Positions 45,700-56,286 of a DNA stretch of 64,000 nucleotides are shown here, piece after piece (within the stretch, counting starts at the first letter, position 1; every line of letters begins with the position of its first letter). The notes under the pieces were generated by a model. That model was not told the DNA's origin. It did no database searches and saw nothing but the letters and a program-made list of their open reading frames with translations. A program made the translations under genes and the position numbers. The stretch is from Mesorhizobium sp. M4B.F.Ca.ET.203.01.1.1 (GTDB taxonomy: Bacteria > Pseudomonadota > Alphaproteobacteria > Rhizobiales > Rhizobiaceae): NCBI RefSeq assembly GCF_004791025.1, contig NZ_SRUO01000009.1:1-64000 (forward strand), given 5' to 3'.

Positions 45700-46668
45700 T
45701 CAATGGGTGCGGTGGATGCCGAAACGGGCGAGCTTGCGGTGCAGCGTGGCGCGGGAAATGCCGAGGTTCTGGGCCGCGGCGGAGACGTTGCCGCCGGTGC
45801 GTGCAATCGCGCGCTGCACCACACCGCGCTCGGCATCATCCAAATCCTCGGAGGTCTTGGCTGCATCGCCGAGGAGATCGGCGGCAAGCAGCCCCTTGGC
45901 AAGGGCTTCTCGGGTTATGCCGAGCGCAAGACGCGCGGAGCGCGTCGCACCGACAACCAGATCGTCGGCATCGACGGCAATGAACGCGCCGGCGCCGCGC
46001 TCGGCGACCGGAGCGAGCAGGATGCGGGCGTTGGAGTACACCATGCGGAAATTCTCGGCCTCGATGCGGCGGGCGGCGTCACCGACCGCAACCGCGATGA
46101 GCTGGACAAAACCTTCCGTCAGATCCGACCGGCAGGACGACACGTCGAGCGCCGCCGCCAGATTGCCTTCGTGGTCGTAGACCGGCGCCGTGGTGCAGCT
46201 GAGCAGCGTGTTGCGTGAGAAGAAGTGCTGGTCGCGATGGATGGTCAGCGCCCGCTGGTCGGCGATACAGGTGCCGATCCCGTTGGTGCCTTCGCTGTCC
46301 TCGCTCCACACCGTGCCGGTCCACAGGCCCCATTCGTCGAACGTCTCGTCGTCGGCGACGGCGCCCCTGCGCTCGATGGGGATGCCATTCCGGTCGGCTA
46401 GCATCACACAGCAGCCGACGCCGCCGACTGCGAGATAGAGCCGGTTGAGACTTGCCTCGGCGGCGCGGGCCAGTGGCTCCATGCGCTGCCTGGCCAGCAT
46501 CAGCTCGGCTTCGGTCAACCGCTTCGGCGCCTTGCGCTCGGCCGGATCGAGACGGTGCAGCTGGAGAGAACGCCGCCATGAGGCGACCAGCGCCGAATGG
46601 GCCGCGTCGCTCCTGGCGATCGAGGCCTGGACATGATCCGCATGCACGACTGATTGCCGACCGATCAA
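45700..46668 (-). CDS. GAF domain / Fis-type helix-turn-helix transcriptional regulator (AcoR-like, no AAA+ domain)
   Basis: This 322-residue protein has an AcoR-type N-terminus (SVVHADHVQASIARSDAA, SWRRSLQLHRLDP), a GAF sensor (about 60-215) and a C-terminal Fis helix-turn-helix (RAIARTGGNVSAAAQNLGISRATLHRKLARFGI). The sigma-54-interacting AAA+ module (GAFTGA, Walker motifs) is absent, so it cannot open sigma-54 promoters and should act as an ordinary activator or repressor. It lies just upstream of the aldehyde dehydrogenase. Confidence 0.9.
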   Translation of the reverse strand: MIGRQSVVHADHVQASIARSDAAHSALVASWRRSLQLHRLDPAERKAPKRLTEAELMLARQRMEPLARAAEASLNRLYLAVGGVGCCVMLADRNGIPIERRGAVADDETFDEWGLWTGTVWSEDSEGTNGIGTCIADQRALTIHRDQHFFSRNTLLSCTTAPVYDHEGNLAAALDVSSCRSDLTEGFVQLIAVAVGDAARRIEAENFRMVYSNARILLAPVAERGAGAFIAVDADDLVVGATRSARLALGITREALAKGLLAADLLGDAAKTSEDLDDAERGVVQRAIARTGGNVSAAAQNLGISRATLHRKLARFGIHRTH

Positions 46669-46789
46669 CCTGACCCTCCCGTGAGCGAGACCTCCTCCCG
46701 CTCAGTCGTCATGTTGGCTAGAACATATTCGACACCCAAGGCAGTTCAGCTTCGATAGAACGCTGACCCCGAGACGTATTTGATTTTGC

Positions 46790-46834
46790 GCAATTCGGGA
46801 CGGAAAATCGCTACGCAATCGTCCCAGAATTGCT
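46790..46834. repeat. Short palindromic intergenic repeat, copy B
   Basis: This 45-bp element has the same arms (GCAATTC, GAATTGC) and centre as the copy at 6235-6279, 37/45 identical. Base changes in one inner arm are matched on the other side (GGGACG with CGTCCC), which supports a folded RNA or DNA hairpin being what is conserved. It lies in the 243-bp gap between the regulator and the hydroxylase; nothing else is visible there. Confidence 0.75.
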
Positions 46835-46911
46835 CTGGCGTTCTAACGGTGGCTGCCGGCCGGCGCCATTGGACGTTGGTTTAAGACCGATTGGCGAGAT
46901 CCTGTCGTAGA

Positions 46912-47742
46912 TCAGTTCGCCCCGGCCTTCTTCGGTTTGCTGGAGCCGATCATCTTCCAGTTCTTGTAGAACATGGCGTTGACGCGCTCGACGCTGACCG
47001 AGACGACCGCGAGAAGACCGGCGATCAGGCCCGGGAACGGGGACGGACGGATGATGTCCATGAAGACGCAATAGCGTCGCCCGTCATACTCGTTGACCGA
47101 GCGGTGCAGCAGCGTGTCGTCGAAAATGTAGAGCGGATTGTCGTGCCAGTAGTTCCTGGCGTCGTTGCACTCGACGAAAACCTCGGCCTTCACCGGCAGC
47201 AAATTGTAGAGAATGCGCAGGCTGAGTCGAAGCGGACCGAAATGCCAGGAGGTCGATTCCTTGCCCCTGAAGACGGACACGGCGATGGTCTTAATGTATT
47301 TGAAATCCTTGTTGAATTCCGCCACGTTGTCGATCTTGTGCTTGCCGTACCACTGATAGACATACATGCCACGCCGGCCGGTGCCGAAATTGGCGTCGAT
47401 ATCGGCGATGATCTCGTCCTTGCGCGCCTTGAAGACGTCGAGAACCTCGTTGACCTCTCGCTGATAGTCGGCGGGAAACTGCTCCAGCTTCCAGACGCCA
47501 GGGTTCCGGTAGCAAAGCAGGTCGACAAGCAGGTTGAACGGCGACAGCAGCCAGGTGAAGAGGCCGTTGCCGAGAAAATAACCGCGGAACAGCGACAGGG
47601 TCTTGTTCTTGTTGCGCAGCACGTCGATCAGGCCGCAGACGATCCAGATCGTCGTCAGGATCGGGATGAAGTAGAAGCCGAGCGCGAGAAGCGGAACCGC
47701 TATGATCAGCTGGCGGAGGGATTTGCGAAGGGTTTTTGTCAT
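46912..47742 (-). CDS. Aspartyl/asparaginyl beta-hydroxylase family protein (LpxO-like)
   Basis: This 276-residue membrane-anchored protein has an N-terminal hydrophobic segment (LIIAVPLLALGFYFIPILTTIWIV) and an Fe(II)/2-oxoglutarate hydroxylase core: SWHFGPLRLSLRI gives the first His, FDDTLLHRSVNEY the second, and RRYCVFMDIIRP the cosubstrate Arg. LpxO members hydroxylate the secondary acyl chain of lipid A; that role is inferred. A second hydrophobic segment lies near residue 235. The ATG at 47742 is chosen as the first after unconserved sequence. Confidence 0.87.
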   Translation of the reverse strand: MTKTLRKSLRQLIIAVPLLALGFYFIPILTTIWIVCGLIDVLRNKNKTLSLFRGYFLGNGLFTWLLSPFNLLVDLLCYRNPGVWKLEQFPADYQREVNEVLDVFKARKDEIIADIDANFGTGRRGMYVYQWYGKHKIDNVAEFNKDFKYIKTIAVSVFRGKESTSWHFGPLRLSLRILYNLLPVKAEVFVECNDARNYWHDNPLYIFDDTLLHRSVNEYDGRRYCVFMDIIRPSPFPGLIAGLLAVVSVSVERVNAMFYKNWKMIGSSKPKKAGAN

Positions 47743-48056
47743 TGGTTGCTCGCGCCGGGCGCGATTCCTGTTCCGAATGATTATCGCCAAAGGCTCTTGG
47801 CCGCGACCACCACCCAGGTCGTGCGCCTTGATAAGGTCTTTTGTTGCTCGGCACAATGCCGTCGCATACGGCCCGAATGGTCGACGGCTGTTGCCAACAA
47901 GAATATTTGGAGTCGGCCGCTCCACTTAAGGTCAATGCGCTGCCGGCAGGCCGAGGTCGTCCCATTTCGTCTTCGGCACGACATCGCCGACCGGGAATTC
48001 GATGCGTCGGCGCTTCGCCTCGCTTGGCCAGCCTCGCGCTCGCTGTCAGCACCATG
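47743..48056. other. Intergenic region upstream of the hydroxylase gene
   Basis: About 310 bp between the hydroxylase gene and the clpA terminator. I see no gene-like frame, no RNA gene and no repeat in it; it should contain the hydroxylase promoter. Confidence 0.5.
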
Positions 48057-48082
48057 AAAAAAGCCCCGTTTCCGGGGCTTTT
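48057..48082 (-). terminator. Terminator of clpSA
   Basis: AGCCCCG and CGGGGCT form a tight stem with a 4-base loop and a run of six Ts on the minus strand, 15 bp after the clpA stop codon. Confidence 0.88.
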
Positions 48083-48097
48083 CGATCGTGGGGGCCC

Positions 48098-50563
48098 TCA
48101 GCCCTTGCGCGGCAACTGGGGCACAAGGCTGCGCTTGCCGCCGTCCTTGCCCTTCGGCTCCGGCTTCTGCGCCACCGCCTTCTTGGCTGCGGGTTTCTTT
48201 GCCGCCTTGCGGGGCTTCGGCGCTTCTTCCGGCTCTTCCTTCTTCGGCTTCACCGGCGCTTCGTCGGCCAGCGATTCGAGCTTCAGGCCGGTCTCGCCGG
48301 TTTCCTTCTTCTCGACGGTGACGCGCACCGTGCCGCCCTTCTTGAGCTTGCCGAACAGCACCTCGTCGGCCAGCGGCTTCTTGATGTGCTCCTGGATGAC
48401 GCGGCCGAGCGGACGGGCGCCCATGCGCTCGTCATAGCCCTTGTCGGCCAGCCAGGCGATCGCGTCCGGCGACAGGTCGAAGGTGACGCCGCGCTCGGAG
48501 AGCTGGGCCTCCAACTGCATGACGAACTTCTGCACCACCTGATGGATGACCGGCACCGGCAGCGAGCCGAACGGGATGATCGCATCGAGGCGGTTGCGGA
48601 ACTCCGGCGTGAACAGCCGGTTGATCGCCTCGACATCGTCGCCTTCGCGCTTGGTCGAGCCGAAGCCGATCGCCGCGCGCTGCGCATCCGACGCACCCGC
48701 ATTGGTGGTCATAATCAGGATGACATTGCGGAAGTCGATCTGCTTGCCGTTGTGGTCGGTCAGCTTACCGTGGTCCATCACCTGCAACAGGATGTTGAAC
48801 AGGTCCGGATGCGCCTTCTCGACCTCGTCGAGCAGCAGCACGCAGTGCGGATGCTGGTCGACGCCGTCGGTCAGCAGGCCGCCCTGGTCGAAGCCGACAT
48901 AGCCGGGAGGCGCGCCGATCAGCCGCGAGACGGTGTGGCGTTCCATGTATTCCGACATGTCGAAGCGGATCAGTTCGACGCCCAGCGAGGCGGCGAGCTG
49001 CTTGGCCACTTCCGTCTTGCCGACGCCGGTCGGGCCCGAAAACAGATAGGAGCCGATCGGCTTTTCCGGTTCGCGCAGGCCGGCGCGCGCCAGCTTGATC
49101 GCCGAGGTCAGCGCGGTGATCGCGGTGTCCTGGCCGTAGACGACGCGCTTCAGCTCGACGTCGAGACCCTGCAGCACCTTCTCGTCGTCGGCCGAAACCG
49201 TCTTCGGCGGGATGCGCGCCATGGTGGCGATCGTGGCTTCGATTTCCTTGATGCCGATCGTCTTCTTGCGCTTGGCCTCAGGCACCAGCATCTGCGACGC
49301 GCCGGTCTCGTCGATCACGTCGATCGCCTTGTCCGGCAGCTTGCGGTCGTTGATGTAGCGCGCCGAAAGCTCGACCGAGGCCTTGATCGCCTCGCTCGTG
49401 TAGCGGACCTTGTGGAACTCCTCGAAATAGGGCTTGAGGCCCTTCATGATCTCGATGGCGTCCTCGATGGTCGGCTCGTTGACGTCGATCTTCTGGAAGC
49501 GCCGCACCAAAGCGCGGTCCTTCTCGAAGAACTGGCGGAACTCCTTGTAGGTGGTCGAGCCGATGCAGCGGATGGCGCCCGACGACAGCGCCGGCTTCAG
49601 CAGGTTCGACGCGTCCATAGCGCCGCCTGACGTGGCCCCTGCCCCGATCACGGTATGGATCTCGTCGATGAACAGCACCGCGCCCGGGTAGTCCTCGAGT
49701 TCCTTGACGACCTGCTTCAGCCGCTCCTCGAAGTCGCCGCGATAGCGCGTGCCGGCAAGCAGCGTGCCCATGTCGAGCGCGAAGATGGTGGCGTTGTGCA
49801 GCACTTCCGGCACGTCGCCCTCGACAATGCGCTTGGCCAGACCCTCGGCGATCGCCGTCTTGCCGACGCCGGGATCACCGACATAGAGCGGGTTGTTCTT
49901 GGAGCGGCGGCATAGCACCTGGATGGTGCGGTTGATCTCCGACTCGCGGCCGATCAGCGGATCGATCTTGCCGGCCTTGGCCTTGTTGTTGAGGTTGATG
50001 CAGTAGGCCGTCAGCGCGTCCTGCTGCTGCTTCTTCTTGCCGTTCTCCTCCTGCGGCTCGGCGCCGTTCTGGCCGCCCTGCTCGTCATCGGCGCCGCGCG
50101 GGGTGCGGCTCTCCGACGCGCCGGGGCGCTTGGCGATGCCATGCGAGATGTAGTTGACCGCGTCGTAGCGGGTCATCTGCTGTTCCTGCAGGAAATAGGC
50201 GGCGTGGCTCTCGCGCTCGGCGAAGATGGCGACAAGCACGTTGGCGCCCGAGACCTCTTCGCGGCCAGACGACTGCACGTGGATCACGGCGCGCTGGATG
50301 ACGCGCTGGAAACCGGCGGTGGGCTTGGAATCCTCATCATAGCCGGTGACGAGATTGTCGAGTTCGGTGTCGATATAGGTGAGAACCGTGTGCTTCAATT
50401 CGTCGAGGTCGACGTTGCAGGCGCGCATGACGGCGGCCGCCTCGGTGTCGTCGATCAACGCGAGCAGCAGGTGTTCGAGTGTTGCGTATTCATGGTGCCG
50501 CTCATTGGCGAGCGTCAGCGCCTGATGTAGCGCCTTTTCCAGGCCTTGGGAGAAAGCCGGCAT
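48098..50563 (-). CDS. clpA: ATP-dependent Clp protease ATP-binding subunit ClpA
   Basis: This 821-residue AAA+ unfoldase feeds substrates to ClpP. It has an N-domain (1-145), an Asp/Gln-rich linker, first ATPase GDPGVGKTAIAEGLA (about residue 222) and second ATPase GPTGVGKTEVAKQLA (about 510). The last 55 residues form a Lys/Pro/Ala-rich tail (EEAPKPRKAAKKPAAKKAV) absent from E. coli ClpA. It follows the adaptor clpS by 6 bp. Degradation of N-degron proteins through ClpS is the expected role. Confidence 0.97.
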   Translation of the reverse strand: MPAFSQGLEKALHQALTLANERHHEYATLEHLLLALIDDTEAAAVMRACNVDLDELKHTVLTYIDTELDNLVTGYDEDSKPTAGFQRVIQRAVIHVQSSGREEVSGANVLVAIFAERESHAAYFLQEQQMTRYDAVNYISHGIAKRPGASESRTPRGADDEQGGQNGAEPQEENGKKKQQQDALTAYCINLNNKAKAGKIDPLIGRESEINRTIQVLCRRSKNNPLYVGDPGVGKTAIAEGLAKRIVEGDVPEVLHNATIFALDMGTLLAGTRYRGDFEERLKQVVKELEDYPGAVLFIDEIHTVIGAGATSGGAMDASNLLKPALSSGAIRCIGSTTYKEFRQFFEKDRALVRRFQKIDVNEPTIEDAIEIMKGLKPYFEEFHKVRYTSEAIKASVELSARYINDRKLPDKAIDVIDETGASQMLVPEAKRKKTIGIKEIEATIATMARIPPKTVSADDEKVLQGLDVELKRVVYGQDTAITALTSAIKLARAGLREPEKPIGSYLFSGPTGVGKTEVAKQLAASLGVELIRFDMSEYMERHTVSRLIGAPPGYVGFDQGGLLTDGVDQHPHCVLLLDEVEKAHPDLFNILLQVMDHGKLTDHNGKQIDFRNVILIMTTNAGASDAQRAAIGFGSTKREGDDVEAINRLFTPEFRNRLDAIIPFGSLPVPVIHQVVQKFVMQLEAQLSERGVTFDLSPDAIAWLADKGYDERMGARPLGRVIQEHIKKPLADEVLFGKLKKGGTVRVTVEKKETGETGLKLESLADEAPVKPKKEEPEEAPKPRKAAKKPAAKKAVAQKPEPKGKDGGKRSLVPQLPRKG

Positions 50564-50569
50564 GTTACC

Positions 50570-50896
50570 TCACTTCTTCTCCATCACGCATTGCAGCGGA
50601 TGCTGATTCTGTCGGGCGAAATCCATGACCTGGGACACTTTGGTCTCGGCCACCTCGAATGTATAGACCCCGCACTCGCCCACTCCATGATTGTGAACAT
50701 GAAGCATGATGCGTGTGGCGGCTTCGCGGTCCTTCTGGAAAAAACGCTCCAGCACGTGAACCACGAACTCCATGGGCGTGTAGTCGTCGTTGAGGATGAG
50801 GACCCGGTAGAGACTGGGCTTCTTGGTCTTGGTTTTGGTGCGCGTGATGACGGCCGTACCGCGACCGGCCTCGTTGCCGTCGCCTTCACTCTGCAT
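50570..50896 (-). CDS. clpS: ClpA adaptor protein ClpS
   Basis: ClpS delivers N-end-rule substrates to ClpA. The 108-residue product shows [27 protein letters not shown] (the N-degron pocket with NDDYTPM), [19 protein letters not shown] and the C-terminal [15 protein letters not shown] use the ATG at 50896; the frame is open to 50962, and the extra 22 residues are not family-like. The first 25 residues are a flexible Thr/Lys-rich segment that contacts ClpA. Confidence 0.95.
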
Positions 50897-51095
50897 CCGC
50901 ACCACGCCTGCCGTGGCAGTCAAACCGATCGTCACGTAGTCCTGCCTTTTTCGAATCCCCATGCGAGTTCGACATGTAGGTGTTCGATGGACGATTTTAA
51001 GCCCTTCTGTTTAGCTGACAATATGGCTAGGTGGGCAAACTTCAGCGATTTTCGCAATCGTGAAGGCAGCAAAGCCGCCGGATTGAAGCGAACAT

Positions 51096-51126
51096 GAAAA
51101 AACCCGGCCGCGCATCCGCGACCGGG
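51096..51126 (-). terminator. Terminator of the phasin gene
   Basis: ACCCGGTCGCG and CGCGGCCGGGT form a hairpin followed by a run of six Ts on the minus strand, 48 bp after the phasin stop codon. Confidence 0.85.
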
Positions 51127-51173
51127 TCTGTCATGCAGGCCGGCTGGCCTAATTTCAGTGCCTTGCGGCGAAA

Positions 51174-51503
51174 TTACTTCGCCTTGGCGACGATCGATTC
51201 GAACGGCTTGTAGGCTTCCTTGGCGAGTTCGGCATAGAGGTCGCTGATCTTGGCGGCCTCGGCGACGAAGCTCTCGTAGCTCTGCTTGGCGTAGTCGGAC
51301 TGGATCTCGATCGCCTTGTCCAGCGACTTGGCCGAGAACAGCTTCTCGAAGGCGGCGCTGCCGGCCTCGAAGCTCTTCTTGGTGTACTCGCCCGCTTCGG
51401 TGGCGATCGCCTGCGCGCCCTTGGTGAGCGAAGCAAAGCTCTTCAATCCGGTGTCGGCAAATTCCTTGCCGTATTTGCTGAAGTCCTCGTAGGTCTGGGC
51501 CAT
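51174..51503 (-). CDS. Phasin family protein (polyhydroxyalkanoate granule coat)
   Basis: This 109-residue, all-helical amphipathic protein matches phasins: YEDFSKYGKEFADTGLKSFASLTKGAQAIATE, SFEAGSAAFEKLFSAKSLDKAIEIQSDYAKQSYE and AELAKEAYKPFE. Phasins coat PHB granules and control their size. The gene is preceded by a clear -35/-10 promoter overlapped by a perfect palindrome (51551-51596), as expected for a PhaR-type repressor that senses PHB. Confidence 0.94.
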   Translation of the reverse strand: MAQTYEDFSKYGKEFADTGLKSFASLTKGAQAIATEAGEYTKKSFEAGSAAFEKLFSAKSLDKAIEIQSDYAKQSYESFVAEAAKISDLYAELAKEAYKPFESIVAKAK

Positions 51504-51550
51504 TTCACGCTTCCCTTCGTGGTTGAAACGCCCTTTTGCCCCGGGCGCCC

Positions 51551-51596
51551 TTGTGCAATGCACCGTAAATATATTGTGCGATGCACAAAAGTCAAG
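51551..51596 (-). promoter_or_regulatory. Phasin promoter with overlapping palindromic operators
   Basis: On the minus strand CTTGAC (51591-51596) and TATATT (51568-51573) are separated by exactly 17 bp. That spacer contains the perfect dyad TTGTGC-GAT-GCACAA (51574-51588). A second near-copy, TTGTGCAATGCAC, lies at 51551-51563 over the likely start site. Two TGC/GCA dyads on the promoter fit repression by PhaR/AniA. Confidence 0.75.
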
Positions 51597-51791
51597 TTTT
51601 TGCCTGTTTGCTGGGCATAGGCGGACGGGAAGAGTCCAAAATTCGAATAAAAAGCGGCTCAAATCGCCAGAAAATGGTGAACGCGGCGGTTACCATAAAC
51701 GGATTGGTAACGCTGCCCGCGATAGCTTGACCGGAAGCGAGGCAGGCTCACGCCGCCGCCTCCGGGGCAACGAAAATTCAGGGAAGTATCA

Positions 51792-53213
51792 GTGCGTCAG
51801 GCGTTGTCGGGCTTCGTCTCCAAATCCTCCTCATTCCTCAAGGCGGCCACGATCGTCGCCCTGGCGATGGGCGTCGTCGTCGCCGATGCCGCCTCGTCGA
51901 TGGCGGCGAAGTCGGCCGCCATCGTCATCGACGCCAAGACCGGCAAGGTGCTGTATTCCTCCGACGCCAATGGTCGGCGCTATCCCGCTTCGCTGACCAA
52001 GATGATGACGCTCTACCTGACGTTCGAGGCGCTGGCGAAGGGCCGGATCTCGAAGAACACGCCGGTGCCGTTCTCCGCCCACGCCGCGGCCGAGCCGCCG
52101 ACCAAGCTCGGCGTCAAGCCCGGCGGATCGGTGTCCGTCGACACCGCCATCCTGTCGATGGTCACCAAGTCGGCCAATGATTCCGCGACGGCGCTGGGCG
52201 AGCTGATCGGTGGCAACGAAGCCAATTTCGCCCGCATGATGACCGCCAAGGCGCGTCAGCTCGGCATGAACGGCACGGTCTTCCGCAACGCCAACGGCCT
52301 GCCCGATCCCGGCCAGTTCACCACGGCCCACGATATGGCCATGCTCGGCATCGCGCTGAGGGAGCACTTCCCGCAATATTACGGCTACTTTTCGCAGCGC
52401 TCCTTCCTGTACGGCCGCCAGCGCATCAACGGCCACAACCGCTTGCTCGGCCGGATCAAGGGCGTGGACGGAATCAAGACCGGCTACACCCGCGCTTCCG
52501 GCTACAATCTGGTCTCGTCGGTCAACGACGGCGATCGCAAGCTCGTCGCCGTCGTGATGGGCGGCGCCTCGGGCCGCTCGCGCGACAACCAGATGGCCGG
52601 TCTGATCAACGCCTACATGCCGCGGGCATCGACGCGCGGTGGTGGCGCCCTGGTCGCCAAGACCGGTGGCGGCAATCCGATCAGCGCCCTCGCCAAGGTG
52701 TTCCTGCCGAAGCACGATGCACCGACCCCGGACGAAAAGCCGGCGGTCGAAGACGAGGCGACGGTCGCCTCCGCCGACGACAGCGCGCCCGTTGTCGAGG
52801 AAACCGCCCCGGTCGTCGAGGAAACCACGCCGGTCGTCCAGATCAAGAAGGTCAAGACCGTGGCTGTCGCCGCTGTGGCTGCGGCCCCGGCGCCGCAGGC
52901 CGTCGCCGCCTATGCCGAACCTGAGCCGGCGCCGGCGGTCGATCCGGTCAAGACGGCCTCGGTGCCGTCGGGCTGGGCGGTGCAGGTGGCGTCCTCGCCG
53001 AAGCAATCGGAAGCCCAGGCCTTCCTCGACAAGACGAGCAAGCAGGCGCCGAAGGTGCTGGCCGATGCCTCCGCGTTCACCGTCGCCTTCGACAAGGACG
53101 GCGTCACCTACTACCGCGCCCGCTTCGGCGGCTTCTCGTCGAAGGACGCCGCGTGGAATGCCTGCACCGCTTTGAAGAAGAAGAAGATCAGCTGTTACGC
53201 CGTCCAGCAGTAG
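51792..53213 (+). CDS. D-alanyl-D-alanine carboxypeptidase with C-terminal SPOR domain
   Basis: This 473-residue periplasmic enzyme trims peptidoglycan pentapeptides. After a signal sequence (to about residue 38) it has the penicillin-binding motifs SLTK (near residue 65), SAN and KTG (DGIKTGYTRASGYNL). Then comes an Ala/Val/Glu-rich low-complexity linker (about 300-390, with repeated VVEETAPVV) and a SPOR domain (about 395-473, GWAVQVASSPKQSEAQAFL) that binds septal peptidoglycan. The start is GTG 51792. A role at division sites is inferred from SPOR. Confidence 0.93.
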   Translation: MRQALSGFVSKSSSFLKAATIVALAMGVVVADAASSMAAKSAAIVIDAKTGKVLYSSDANGRRYPASLTKMMTLYLTFEALAKGRISKNTPVPFSAHAAAEPPTKLGVKPGGSVSVDTAILSMVTKSANDSATALGELIGGNEANFARMMTAKARQLGMNGTVFRNANGLPDPGQFTTAHDMAMLGIALREHFPQYYGYFSQRSFLYGRQRINGHNRLLGRIKGVDGIKTGYTRASGYNLVSSVNDGDRKLVAVVMGGASGRSRDNQMAGLINAYMPRASTRGGGALVAKTGGGNPISALAKVFLPKHDAPTPDEKPAVEDEATVASADDSAPVVEETAPVVEETTPVVQIKKVKTVAVAAVAAAPAPQAVAAYAEPEPAPAVDPVKTASVPSGWAVQVASSPKQSEAQAFLDKTSKQAPKVLADASAFTVAFDKDGVTYYRARFGGFSSKDAAWNACTALKKKKISCYAVQQ

Positions 53214-53256
53214 GGCGGCATTGGAATCTCCCGGGAAATTTCTGCGTCGAAGGAGA

Positions 53257-53952
53257 CTAGTTGTGGTTGGAGAGCAAGACGTCCTTGGCTTCATTGATCC
53301 GCGCCGCAAGGAACGACGTGCCGCCGATATCGGGGTGCAGGCGCTGCATCAGGCGGCGGTGCGCCTTGCGGACATCCGCCGCGGCGGCCCCCGCTTCAAG
53401 ACCAAGGATCTTGTAGGCCTCCTCCTTAGTCATGGCGCCCGCACCTGGCGCAACACCCAGCCCTTCGCCACTGTCCGGCTCTGCGTTTTTGCGCCAGACG
53501 GGAAATCGGCCGTCAAGATACGTCTCTAGCAGCTGGCGGCTCTCCGGATCGCCGGAGAGCTCACGATAGAGGTGCTGCAGCTCGGCCAGGTTCATCGCGC
53601 CAAGCATCTTGCCTTCATGGCGGCCGGCCAGAACGAGCCCTTCCAGTCCGCCGGTCTTGTGATCGAGCTCCATTTCCAGCGCGGCAGTGCGCACGGTGGA
53701 GCGTTTTCGCGGCGGTGGCTGCGCCGGTCGGTTAATGCGCATCGTACCGTACCAGGCTGCCGCGCCGACCAGCATGATCCCACCGAGGCCGCTGCGCCCG
53801 ACGGCGAATATCGCTGCGCCGGCCAGGGCAAGGAGAATCGGCCCCAGCGTCTTCAATCCATCCGCCATTTTCGCAGGATCGGCGCGCACGAAAATCGTGA
53901 CGGCGCCTAGAAGCACCAGAAGCAATGCGACCAATGCGATCAGTATGCCCAT
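53257..53952 (-). CDS. Membrane-anchored J-domain (DnaJ-like) protein
   Basis: This 231-residue protein starts with one or two hydrophobic segments (MGILIALVALLLVLLGAVTIF and ILLALAGAAIFAVG) and ends with a J domain (about 170-231: EEAYKILGLEAGAAAADVRKAHRRLMQRLHPDIGGTSFLAARINEAKDVLL). The HPD tripeptide needed to stimulate DnaK ATPase is intact. The layout resembles TIM14-like J proteins of alphaproteobacteria. The ATG at 53952 puts the hydrophobic segment at the N-terminus. Confidence 0.9.
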   Translation of the reverse strand: MGILIALVALLLVLLGAVTIFVRADPAKMADGLKTLGPILLALAGAAIFAVGRSGLGGIMLVGAAAWYGTMRINRPAQPPPRKRSTVRTAALEMELDHKTGGLEGLVLAGRHEGKMLGAMNLAELQHLYRELSGDPESRQLLETYLDGRFPVWRKNAEPDSGEGLGVAPGAGAMTKEEAYKILGLEAGAAAADVRKAHRRLMQRLHPDIGGTSFLAARINEAKDVLLSNHN

Positions 53953-54189
53953 CGGTTCCCGTCGCCCTGCAAAGTGACGACAGACCGCTCGTTTGACCGC
54001 CATTTCCTGCCGGAGTCATGACCCTTCCGGCAAGCCGGGGCCCGCGCGGGGCGCGCCTGAGCGATCTGCTTATTGTCGCACATAGATTGAAGATGTAGCG
54101 CGGCGCCAATGCTTGCAAGTCCCATGTCTCACCATGGGGAGGGCCAGCAGGCGCCGGCGGATCGCAACCCCGGGGCAGAATCGTCCGCC

Positions 54190-54627
54190 CTACAGCAGGC
54201 CCAGCTCGGCCAGTTCCTGCCTGAGCTTCGGCGGCATCTCGACCAGGCCTGTCCTGCCCTTGCCGAGATCGGCTGGCGCGTCGGACGGTTTCAGGTAGCG
54301 CCAGCCCTGGAAGGCGCGGCGCGGCTGCCATTCGGTGCGCACGACTTGCGGGTCGAGCATCAGGTGACAGCGGCCGATGCCCTCATCGTCGGTGAACGGC
54401 CGGATCTCGGTGATCAACTGGCGGCATTGCACGCTGCCCTTGATCACCCAGTAGAGCGAGCCGCCGTCGGTGACCTCGTCGCCGCGCGACGGCACCATGC
54501 GGGTGGTGTGCCAGTGCTCGGCCGGCTCGCCGGCGCGCCGCCGCTCGTCGAGGCGAAAGTCGATCCACTCTTCGAGATCCTCGACGCTGTCGCAGCCGAC
54601 GCAAAGTTTTAGAAGATTGAGAGCCAT
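54190..54627 (-). CDS. DUF1489 family protein
   Basis: This 145-residue soluble protein fits DUF1489: MALNLLKLCVGCDSVEDLEEWIDFRL, HTTRMVPSRGDEV, GSLYWVIKGSVQCRQLI and RAFQGWRYLKPSDAP. The family is restricted to alphaproteobacteria and has no known function. It is on the same strand as sdaA, 75 bp away. Confidence 0.9.
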   Translation of the reverse strand: MALNLLKLCVGCDSVEDLEEWIDFRLDERRRAGEPAEHWHTTRMVPSRGDEVTDGGSLYWVIKGSVQCRQLITEIRPFTDDEGIGRCHLMLDPQVVRTEWQPRRAFQGWRYLKPSDAPADLGKGRTGLVEMPPKLRQELAELGLL

Positions 54628-54701
54628 CGCTTAAGGTTTAGTCCGGCACGCGAAACCGTCAACGCCCCTGCCCGACTTCTCCACAGTGCCAGCGACGGCG
54701 T

Positions 54702-56105
<1,404 letters not shown>

Positions 56106-56286
56106 GCGCCGTTGTCTCCTGAATCCGTCTCGGCATACATATAGGAATTGCTGAGATGTTTCCGCTGTTTTGCGGATCGCGGCTGAGCGCCCGCCGACCT
56201 TGTCTGCTCCGGCAGCGACATTGATTGTCGGGTCACGCCGGCGGGGCTATTCTCCGAGACGCCAGGTAATCGTTGGGGAGGAAGCA

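Noticed and set aside
48002..49630. A 542-codon open frame on the plus strand
   Set aside because: Antisense to clpA and low-complexity in composition; the clpA reading has all AAA+ motifs.
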